A DNA stretch of 64,000 bases from Kalaharituber pfeilii. Its lineage: Eukaryota > Ascomycota > Pezizomycetes > Pezizales > Pezizaceae. Positions 21,476-32,100 of this stretch are shown here, piece by piece; the stretch's first letter is position 1; every line of letters begins with the position of its first letter. Location of the stretch: positions 372,001 through 436,000 of the forward strand of contig WHUZ01000013.1 in assembly GCA_015179045.1 (NCBI GenBank). Direction: 5' to 3'. Made by a program: the position numbers and the translations under genes. Below the pieces are notes generated by a model. The model had not been told where the DNA came from. It was given only the letters and a program-made list of their open reading frames with translations, and ran no database searches.

Positions 21476-23712
21476 GATGCCTCCCCACGAGACGAAGCTC
21501 CCCCTCCCATCTGGACTAGGCTAAGTATAGCTATAGCTTATCCCGGCCAATTTGGAATAATAGTGGTATCGACAGTGGTAAGCAGTTATGCACGCGCCAT
21601 GCATCATGACAATTACTTACTTCATACAGACTAAGTATCTTACCGAACAGTAATCAAGCTATCATAGAAGGGCTGTTCACAGCATGGCATCGATGGACGC
21701 ACGCAATACAGCGTACTAGTATAAGTCCGGTTAGTTGTGTATGTAATATGCATATACCAAGACCAAACCAGCAAGCAGCATATGGCCAGTGAAATTTGAG
21801 CGTTTGCAGAATGCTGGCACTGTCAGGCAGTCTCGAACCACATACACCCCACTCAAGGCAACCGGCCCCTCATGACACTGCACTGCTCTCTCACCAAGGA
21901 TAACCATTCCCAACTCCATCAACTGCAACTTGCTCCCACACAGAGCCCAACAATCGCAACCTATTTTCTGTAAATTGCATAGACACTAGCAGTATGTATA
22001 TCAATCTCTACTCCATCCAGCATCTACTAGTTATGTCGAGCTTTAAGCTTAAGGGCTTTTGGAGGATGTGTGCACACCTTAATGAGACACATACTCACGT
22101 TGTGAATTAGAACATGTCAAGTAAGTCTCCGCAGTTGAGTTGCTACTCATATTCATTGCTGAGACATAATTCCCCCAAGCATCTGAATGTTGGTCAGATC
22201 TATATCCGCAGTGAACAGCCTCGTTGTCAGCATCCTGTTCATATGAGGCAGGCTTCCTACAAACTGCCAATCAATTGCGATTACAAGTACCCCCGGAGCC
22301 ATCGTAAAGCTTTCCTCCTAAGCCTTCCTTACGCTCTTATTCTCCCATATCGGGCAGAGTACCGTCCGCTACTCGGTGGTATTCTCGCGCCCAACTCGGC
22401 GGATCACTGGCTATATAGAAGTACTTAGGCGGCCCACTTCTCCAGAGAAGTCCAAGACGACCCCCCCGAGCCTCCTATAATGTCACTGCGACAGTCCTTA
22501 TATATAACCTCCCAATCTTCACCTCCACCCACCTGAACCATTCCTCGTTATGCCCTCAACCATACCTGTATTCTCCACATTGGCTGTTCTCAGCTAGCTC
22601 CTTCTGTACTTTGCTTTGAACCATGTACTCATCAACGATACTCACATGTGTACCAATATGTAGCGACTCGTCCCACATGCACCTCAGGAAGTTTCCTGAC
22701 TTTGGTTTCCAGAACCAAATCCATACGGTCAGGCATCTCTATCGTATTTACACGCAACATCACAGCAAAATGAGAGAAGGCGCCATGATTAAGTGACACA
22801 TATACTTGTAACACCAGATCAAGAGTGATACAAATGCGCAAAGAAGATCGCTCCAGCACCCAATCAGATAAAGTATGATGCGTGTATACACGAGACTATC
22901 CAATAACATAACATTTTACATTACCTTGCAAAACAGCGCATGCCCAAAAACCGTAGTCGCAACAATGCCAAGTATCCTTTTCAGGTAAGTCTTAAGCAGA
23001 TTATTTGGTACCCATAGGAGTAGTCCAGCAAGTGACTTACATGTTCGATTGCATAAAGATGGTCTGCGCATGATGTTCTACTTCATGCGTTACTTGAAGC
23101 TTCGAGGGATAAGACCTAAGTTGCCATTTACTCCCTCTGCAGGTGTATATAATATAGGCTCTAGACTCCCTAATGTTCTCTTCATATTTATTTCCCTTAC
23201 CAGACTGCACCAAGTTAGGTACATAATCTGTACACTATTGGTAAGTTTTGTATACGCCGTCATTCTATGGTTGACGGAATGATGTACTGGAGAGGAGTAG
23301 AAGACACTCTAGAGGGTTGTGATGGTAAGTAAAATGTTAATCCGCTGACCGCATGAAACCAAAGAATATAAACAAATACGTCTCACGACTGCGAGCTTAT
23401 GACCTGATGGACCCTGTTTCCACAGCTGGAGGCTACATACGCGAAGAATTATCTAATTTTAATAGTATTGTTAGGTTAAGAGGACTGACAATGAACTATG
23501 TTATAAAATTCATATACAAGCAGTAGCCTCAAGTTCATGCTTTTGTTTATGCACCACATATATCATCCCTATGCAAGATTCCCTAGTATCCGGTCAAACA
23601 GAATAGCACAAACAAACACAGGAAATAATCCTCAAAAGTAAGCACTCAATAGGCTAACGCCGGAGCAAAACATGCTGTGTAGTCAAACAAGTATCCCACC
23701 TCTTCCCATGTG
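21476..23712. other. no convincing gene
   Basis: Short ORFs (for example 22859-22632 minus, 23049-23282 plus) have no recognisable motif. A pyrimidine-rich tract lies at 22440-22550. Confidence 0.45.
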
Positions 23713-24884
23713 CTAACTTTTGTTAACTTTCTCAACAGCAACCAACCCGCACCAGATGCAACATCGAACACTTCTTCTGGTCCTCAAGTCCTCTTCGTGG
23801 ACCACTTTCCCGCACCCAGTTTGATCAATCCCATCACATTTCTGTGGCTGCAAAACTTCACATTGTATTGGCTTCTCAAACATGTGTTCAAATTTGAGCC
23901 CTGTCTTCCACAATGAATATTGTTCATCTTCCCTGCAACCATTACATAGCGGTCGGGCATTTAAAGTGTTGCAAAGACAGCGCCCATGGAATGAGAACGC
24001 CGGAAGTTTTAGAGAACAATCCGGGCAAAGTGTTGCAAGTCGGTGTTGTGGAATATGAACTCGCGGACGTTTTTGCCAGTACAGACTGTTGATGTTTCAT
24101 GATTAGCCGATGCTGCATACGTCGACAAGTCTACAAGAATTAGACTCACATAATCGGTATGTTCCCATAGCTTGCACTTTGCACACTCACACCCTTTCTG
24201 GCTACACCAATCACACTTGACCCCAAATTTCGGTGGTGACCTTTGTTCCACCAGATGCTCTGCAATCAACCTTTTCAACGCCTTATCGCTACCCAGTATT
24301 TCGTACATTGCCTTGCTTGAAAGCATTAAATTAAACACATCTCGTGTTCCCAGGTGCATAAATATTTCCTGACAGATTGGATAACATGACAACATTTGGG
24401 TCAGGTAACTGTAGAGATCCTTTGGGCTTGGAAGTGGAGGGTGTTGAAATGGAGGCGGGCCTTCTGACTCTCTTTGACGATATGTGTCCGCTCCATTCAC
24501 CGGATCCAATGCGAGAAGAATTCGTGGACCCATTAGGTTGTTTAGGGTGTCTTGGATAAGACAAAGATAATCGCGTCGATGGATCCGTAATATGCTGGAA
24601 TCGCTAGTAGCAGTGCTCTGAGGAACACTTTGATTGTTTGGATCGAAGTTCATCACAGCAATACAGCTGTTGGAATGATTGTTGGTAATTCCGTTGTTTG
24701 AAGCAAAACTCTGATCGTTGGCTGCTGCTCCAGCTTCCAGCCACCCTTGCTTTGAATTGCAGGCAGCACGGCTGGTGATCAAGGCTTGATGGATCTTAGC
24801 AAGGGCCTGTCTCTCAGAAAGGGGCGGCGTTGTCTTCTCGGTGCCCCAATTCTTGTATGACAGTGCAATTTGGTGCTGCTCCAT
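23713..24884 (-). CDS. F-box-like protein with cysteine-rich C-terminus
   Basis: Starts at ATG 24884. The N-terminal ~150 residues are low-complexity and polar. An F-box-like segment follows (YPICQEIFMHLGTRDVFNLM, then LSSKAMYEILG, about residues 160-190) and a cysteine cluster (CDWCSQKGCECAKC, about 220-235). A likely 64-bp intron follows HTDY (GTGAGT donor, GCTAATC branch, CAACAG acceptor, 24151-24088). Downstream, another frame encodes LCPDCSLKLPAFSFHGRCLC, RPLCNGCRED and CCIWCG to a stop at 23713, clearly part of the same zinc-binding domain, but the spliced exon enters a different frame. Either a further small intron or a frameshift is present. If unspliced, the ORF ends at 24009 (291 aa). 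Likely role: an SCF substrate adaptor, inferred from the F-box only. Confidence 0.55.
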
Positions 24885-26103
24885 TTTATATAGTAGACTG
24901 TTGATTAGGCCTGTTTAGTGGTACTAGGGTTTCGCGTTCTGTAGAACTTGGTATGTAGATTCAGATGCAACCCCAGGGAGAACTCAGTGGCAGTTTATAT
25001 AGCAAGAGATTGTGGATAGCATTATATTCTTTATAATTTCCTTTATATCAACAATCTTAATACTTCTATAGAATGCTACTGAAAACGTAAGATTGGAGCT
25101 TAATACGATAAGGTTGTTCAACTGAACGTTCTGTAATATCATCCCCTATATGAGAATCTTAGGTATCAGATTCTGGCTCTTCTGTTTTATCTAGATTATC
25201 CTGACATATACTATCCTCATTTGTATCCTATGCATCTAGGATTACCTGTCCAATCTCTCAGCTTTAGTATTCAGGAAAAGCTAGAGCTTTTCGAATTATA
25301 CTTTTCCTACTACTTTATTAACTATTCTATAGAGTTTTGACTGCTTAACTACTTTAGATAGGTAAGGATATTTTTCGGATACTATATTGGCTATTTCACC
25401 GTATAGAGTAAATCTATTTTTGCTTCAGCTCCTCCCCCTTATTGATAGACCACTGATAGGCAAATCGTGAAGGATAGCATGTAGAGTACATAGGCTCATA
25501 GATAAGCACCCCACGCTTGGTGCAAAGATTCGTTGTCAGTACTAAACCGACCCCGAGCGAAGCGAGCTAGGGAGCTCCCTAGACTGGAGCATAAACTCTG
25601 AATGTGCATTCAGCCCTCGCGGCCGCGAGGTGGCAATGTGCGACTACGGAGCATAGAAAGCTCTAAACAATCATCAGCCCCACCAAACCGTTCTCATACG
25701 TTCCCAACCATCTCAACTCCCTTTACCACGCAACAGCTGCCCCAACTATAACCTCTCCATTATAACCGTTCCAATATCACACTTCCATACGGTTCTTCAC
25801 ATGAGCCAAGGGTGACTTAGTGCTGATTCAACTGTGATAACTTCCTCTAGTCTGGCTATAAACCGTCCGCCATTTCCCTGGTCAGGATCTTCATTAAGCA
25901 AGTAAGCAAATTCTTCCATCATAGCAATAGATCCATAGTCCCGTGGGTAGAAGCTGTCCATCTGAGATCATGGTACACGAAATTATGGCGGTATAGCCAA
26001 CTTAGGCCGTGCAAATAACTCGGATTGCTTTCCGGAGATCTGAAATGCTCCTAGGCAGGAAGGGGAATCCAACAGGAATGAGATAAGGACGAAGCATGGA
26101 CCT
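24885..26103. other. intergenic; two GC palindromes at 25567-25630
   Basis: AT-rich sequence without ORFs. CTAGGGAGCTCCCTAG (25567-25582) and CCTCGCGGCCGCGAGG (25615-25630) are perfect 16-bp palindromes in a GC-rich patch. The first follows GAGCGAAGCGAG. Confidence 0.6.
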
Positions 26104-26611
26104 TCAAAATCTGGCCTGGCTTTCGAGGTTCACCATGTTCGCAGGCTTCTCATGAAAAATAAGGCAGTACAACTCTTTCAGATCATCCACATCCGAATAC
26201 TCGCAATCCGCAGGGGCTTCTTTTAGTACAACTGAGGGGTAAACGACTTTATAAGAAACCATAGTATGAGGCACTCCCGCATCACTGAGAGGCACCGCGG
26301 GCATCACTTGTACGTAGTTGAGGTTTGATGTGTTTTTTTTTTTTTTTTGTTTTAGTTAATATAAGACCCTGGCCATAGCCCGTTGGGCGGCACGCGAGTA
26401 TTGATATAAAAAAAAAAAAAAAAAAAAAAAAACTCCACGTTCCAAGCTTCTCAGAATTGGCTGGTACCAGATTCTGGTGTGAGCTCTTCTCTTCCTCCCT
26501 AAACACCGCCGTACCCACCTGCTTCATTTTCCGAACTGTTATTATGCAGCCATAGCTTTCTGGTCGAAGAGACCTATGACGAGACGGCGCAGCAGCATCC
26601 ACTCCTTGCAC
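26104..26611 (-). pseudogene. hypothetical gene interrupted by a LINE tail
   Basis: Minus-strand frames on either side of an insertion look like one protein: an upstream part with SYGCIITVRKMKQVGTAVFR and a downstream part with MPAVPLSDAGVPHTMVSYK and DVDDLKELYCLIFHEKPANM. I do not recognise the family. The intervening 26331-26431 is LINE-derived, so the gene is probably broken, unless the insert is spliced as an intron. Confidence 0.35.
26331..26431 (+). mobile_element. LINE tail A bounded by poly(T) and poly(A)
   Basis: T17 at the left, then GGCCATAGCCCGTTGGGCGG, CACGCGAGTATTGATATA and A24. The stem loop reads GCCC-GTT-GGGC. No target-site duplication seen; the T run at the 5' side is unusual and could reflect insertion into an older minus-strand tail. 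Confidence 0.7.
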
Positions 26612-26659
26612 GCTGCCGGAAATCTTCTTAAGCTGGCAAAATATAGGAGGCGCGGTCCG

Positions 26660-27429
26660 GCGGCGCAGATGGAGAAGCAGAAGCCCAAATAGAAAGCAGT
26701 GTCATGAGAAAGAAATGTCTATTCTCCATGATTGATTGATTGACGCTATCCATCCAATCCTACATACATGAGGGGAACTTTTCCATTATGTTATCCTCAA
26801 GCCCCATCCCAAGTCAACAAGCCATATACAGCAGTCACGAACCATAGAATATGCCAGGCCAACTTCCTAAACAAAATGTTAAACTTTATTTTTGACCGAG
26901 GTGCCACAATAGACAGATTTTATACAAACCCTGAAATTTGCGGATAACTTAATTAGTAATCATGCTAAAACCCTGAGAGTGCGTCAGGTTTTGTAAGTTA
27001 GCCTGAAAACTCAGGAATTAACTACCGGTACACTACAAACGTTGTGATGTACGGTAGGTTGCGGCGTACTAGTCGCTGAATTAACAGCTGGAGATTGAGA
27101 AGTCCGTGGAGGGTGCCCACAACATCGTACTGGGATAGATTTTCTTGAGTAGATAGAGGAGTGCATTGGCTAATTTATCGTGTTTATTGGATGTAAATAT
27201 CTTTATAATTGAGTGTTGTGGGAATTTTACAATCTTAAGGGTCAGTTTTCCGGATTTCGGAAGGGAAATTTTCAGGACTTGGTATAAATAAACACGTTGT
27301 TGCTAAGGCAACGTATTTTTTTTCCAAAACCCTGAAAAAAGTTCGGGTTTTCTAAAACCTAATCCTGCGGTACGTGATACACTAGTAATGTGGTTAGTAT
27401 TATGATATCTTGAGCCAGCATGTATTACT
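26660..27429. other. no gene seen
   Basis: AT-rich. CCCTGAAA motifs recur (26930, 26970, 27332), and a hairpin ACGTTG-TTGCTAAGG-CAACGT lies near 27295. Nothing coding. Confidence 0.45.
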
Positions 27430-27431
27430 TA

Positions 27432-28272
27432 CAGTCACTGGTCAAAAGTCTTGGTGAAAGCGATCTGAGCACCAAGCGGCGACAATGTCCATATGAACAA
27501 AAATTGAGATATCTCCACGAGAAGTGACCCAATTAACCTACAACTTGAACTGGTGATAGTGTAAGCAGTATGGTTTATGCTACAGCACAGGATATACTTA
27601 TAGCACACTGATTGCAGTGTAATATCTACAAAAAGTTATTGATGACTAGGTATTCCATACAAAAACTGTGACTTTTTGAAATGTGATGTATCTTTAGCAC
27701 CACAACTAGATAGACAAACAGGATTTTTTCTATGATAGGTACTACCTGAAACATCATGGTTCCGGTTGTAGAACAGATGTTGGGGTCATGTGGCTGCCGA
27801 GATAAAATCGCAAACTTCAAAGAACGCCAAGATTGCCAAATTCCCATACAAAATTGTCATTTTAGGGTCAAATATCGGTGTCTGGAAATAAATAGCTCCA
27901 CACAGAACCCGCAACACAACATAAAAAATATCAAAAATATGAAATAAGATGGACTCAATATGTATTTTCATAGCAAAATTTACTAGCCCCAAAAATATTC
28001 TCCTTGTATGGAACTACACTATTATGCAGAGAGAATTTAGGTAAAAAATGCTAGAATTTGCTCCTGATTTATTGGTCCATATAATTGACTACTACTATTC
28101 TCATGATTGCTGCATGTGATATGCAAGACTATAGACACGGTGCTATCAATTGCAGGTACAACTTCTGAAATTGAGCTATGGATCATGGAGATATGAGCGT
28201 TTGAAGTTGTGCAAGCAAGCATTTTGAGGTGCCAAGAAAAGTGGCATCACCAAGACTTTTGACCAGTGACTG
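27432..28272. mobile_element. Tc1-like MITE (841 bp)
   Basis: CAGTCACTGGTCAAAAGTCT, TGGTGA at the left is matched in reverse at the right, each adjoining TA (27430-27431 and 28273-28274). GGTCAAAAGTCTTGG is typical of Tc1-family termini. Short inner ORFs show no transposase motif, so it is non-autonomous. Confidence 0.85.
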
Positions 28273-28274
28273 TA

Positions 28275-29186
28275 ATCAATGGTTTCCTGGTATGAACTAA
28301 GGTAGAAATATCAAAAATCTATATTTATCATGCTCTATCATTCTATGATATTTTCATGGCAAAATCTTTATTCGTTGTAAAACTGAAAAGGTTCAAAATT
28401 TTCTTACTTTCTTAGGAAATATAGCAAATGTTACATGCCAAGCCCCATACAAATAGATTAGTTATCAAAGGGGTTCCCCCTCTCGCACCCGCCGGTGACT
28501 CTTATATACAATGACGTTTGAAGGCCTCTGAACCATATTGATGACCATCCTTATATGCCTGCATAATACGAAGACATTGATTATAATAGAGATGTCTGAA
28601 ATAGAAAAAGGAGCTTTGGGTATAGTTTCTCGTAGACCTGCAATAGACTCTGGAAAAACTGGCAGCTGTAGACGTAAAGCGAGCATGTAATGCGACCGTA
28701 TAAAGTGACGTGGCTGAAGGGTGCGCGATTGCTCAACCAATTTGCAAGCAGCAAAATGACACATATGGTGCTGCTTACTAATGCTGCCCGGGAATGTTAC
28801 AACATGTTGATTAACTTTCCGGCACCATACCGCTAGGCGCTGTTACTTGACTCCCGGCATGGAGCTGAGCAGTGCAAAAGAAAACAACAACAAAAAAAAC
28901 CAACTCGGTGCGAAGGTTGAGCTATAATTGGGTAAAAGCCATAAAATGAAATCTGTAGCACAAATAAATTATCATGTACTTTTTGGGTAGTCAGGGTATC
29001 TAGTTACGAGACTACTTTTTGAGTAGTAATTGATGACGGGTGCCTTGTACACAAATGTCGGGCCTAATGCCAAGTATTACCATGCAGGTTATCCAGGATC
29101 AAACGCTCTCCTGCTCCGCAACCTATATGAGGGTTCATTAACCTGTTCCTCCGCCAGCAGAACCTACATTCGCAGAAAACTTCGAC
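28275..29186. promoter_or_regulatory. 5' flank of the first NLR gene
   Basis: No ORF of note and no recognised repeat. It would hold the NLR promoter; no clear TATA or CCAAT element could be assigned. Confidence 0.3.
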
Positions 29187-32100
29187 ATGGATGAACAAGA
29201 ACAGTGCAAGATGCTTAATCCGCTTGGATCACAGCAATTGGATTCGGCGGAGGTTTCAATCAAGACCTCATTGCTGTGGCAAAGATCGCTTCAGATAGCC
29301 CAGAGAAAACTGTCCGAAAAACGTCTACCCCCTCTCGAGTTCCATGACATTCCAACTCAATCGGCTAGTGAGATTATTCAACTGACCATAAGGGATTTAC
29401 AAACCATCGTCCATACTATTCAGCATAACGACAACGCAGTCGCTGTGAGGTGGTTGCAAGAAATTTTGCTCGTGTTCAAAAAGTATACAACTTTCGTGGA
29501 TACTGCAGTACCTCTTTTACTTCTATATTTGATTTTTTCGCATAATCTGGGGGTAATCGCGCTGGCTTGGGTGGCCGTCAGAGGTATATTACAGGTATGT
29601 TGGATTATTATATATAGTTCATTCAGTGTCTGAAAAAAGGGGGTGCTGACTACCGGCAGGTTGCTCTGAATCATTCGGAAGTGACGAAAAACCTGGAAAC
29701 AACTATAGCGGCTATTGTTGAAAAGGTAGTGCTATATGAGTTCTATGACAATATATATACAGACATACGCCATCTTCCGCTACCCCAACGCACACCCCCC
29801 AACAAATTCTGGCATCCGCTTTGCTGGAGTTATACGCTTCCATCCTTATTTTCTCAGTGAAAGTACGCCAATGTTTTGATCCCTCTTTCACTAGTAAGAC
29901 ACCACAATATACTGGTTGGAATTTACCTTCATATTTAGGGATCAGAAAACCAGGGAGTATATGGAGGACCTCTGCTGTTGAGTTCCAGCCGTTTATCGAT
30001 GAGATCTTTGAGAAGGAACGGCGCGTTCGGGAGTATGCAGATATGGCTAAAATGGAAATAAGCATGAGTATGTTCTCCCGCTCATATTGAGATGAAGCAA
30101 TCTAAATGTGGTCTACAGAGGGACCTGCAAGGTTACAGCATCTTCTCAGCAACATTGAATCAAAAATGGCTTCGTTAGGCAAGCTAGAAGGTTCGGCTCA
30201 CCAATTATTTTATTGTTTTTATTGTTTGCATAGCCCCTGTGGGCTTCGACAAGTATGCATACTATTTAACACAAAGCGGGTATATCTAACTGCTACCTAT
30301 AGAAAAGAAAGTGCAAAGGCTTCTACGAATGCTATCTCCACTTGAGGCTTGGAAACGGCATCAGGACGTGTTGCCAAGTCGAGTCGATGGAACAGGAACT
30401 TGGCTACTAGAGCAAGAACATTTTCGCCTCTGGTGTGATCCTACCAATAGTCCAGGTGACCGTATCCTGTGCTGTTTTGGGGGTGTAGGTACTGGTAAAA
30501 CAGTGTTAAGGTACCTTCTAATACACCCCGGAGAGGCTTTGATGGCTTTGCTAATGTTTGACTATGTATAGCTCTATTGTGATCGAACATCTCCTTCATG
30601 AATTCCCAGAGCGAGATAAAGTAGGGATCGCATGGTTATATGGGGACTATCGAGACCAAGGGAGCCAAACATTAAATAACATTCTTGGTAGCTTTCTTAA
30701 GCAACTTTTGACCGCTGCATCACAAGTCCCAGATACAATAACGAGCATCCTCGAATCCGTCCAAAAGCAAGAAAAGAGGGTGGACAATTCTAATGTGATA
30801 CAAATACTCAGGCTCACATTACCCCTGTTCGACAGCATATTTGTCTGCATAGATGCGGCAGATGAGTTAGAGCCCCAGACACGGATCAGTCTCCTGAAAG
30901 TGATTCGAAGCGAATTTAGCACTGCACGGATATTTCTCACCGGAAGACCGCACGTACGATCAGAAATCGATAAATGCCTTGAGATGGAACGCCGGAATGA
31001 CATCGAAATCATTGCTGACCGGGGTGATATCAAAAAATGTCTTATCCATCACCTTGCATTAGATACACATCCCGATGCCATGAATGAGGAGCTGGAAAAT
31101 GAGATTTTGAGCACCATTCTTGAACAATCTCAAGGAACGTAAGTGGTAAATTCCTTTCCTCTGTAAAGACATACATCAATTAATTGATTTCAGGTTCCTA
31201 TTTCCGGCTTTGCATATCCGCACATTACTTGAGCAGCGCACAATAGCAAAGAGGCGGAAAGCGCTGAAGAAATTGTCCCTGAGTCAGAATAACGTTATAG
31301 CATGTATGATTGATCGAGTTACGAACTCGCAGTCGTGCAGTTCTGAGCTGGGCATGCAAGTGCTAATGTGGCTACATCTTGCCTATCGGTCATTGAAGTT
31401 GGATGAACTTCGGCATGCTCTTGCGGTTCAGCAAGGCGATCTCGAACTAGATAAGGATAATATTCCCTCAACAGAAGCTTCAACGGATTGCTGCCTTGGC
31501 CTCGTCGTCATCGACAAGTACTCGACCGTTCGGTTCGTGCATCATTTATTGGATGAATATCTCAAGCAACATAGCAAGGCTTATTTCCCTAATGGTCACA
31601 GCACTGCGGCAGAGACTTCTTTGACGTACCTTAACTTTGTGGACTTAGCTTCCCCTTGCCCCACAAACGCTGAACCTGAGCAAAAGAAGTCAGAGTTTGC
31701 CTTCTTAGACTACGCAGCCTGTCATTGGGGCCACCATATACGACAGCAGTCCAATGACGCTGCGGCTGAGCTTGCCGGGAAATTACTACGACCGAATAAC
31801 AGGCAGCCTCATAGTGCTTTGGGAGCCTTGTATATGTCTTTATTGCCTCCCTCATATCTAGGGGTGTCTAAACCTGCACTAGAGGGATTTATGGGAATAC
31901 ATGCGGCCGCTTATTTCGGACTGGAAACATACATGGCTATATGGGTGAATGAATGCGCGGGTTGGAATTCAAGGGACGGCTTCGGTCGAACACCACTGTC
32001 ATATGCGGCTATGGAAGGACATGTGGGCTTGGTGCGGTTGCTGGTGGACCGTGAAGATGTGGACGTTGATTCGAAGGATGATGATGGCTCTTCACCATTG

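Noticed and set aside
30470..30580. NACHT ORF ending at 30571 as a truncated protein
   Set aside because: A 61-bp GT-AG intron (30511-30571) joins the Walker A to the next exon in frame, so the stop is intronic.
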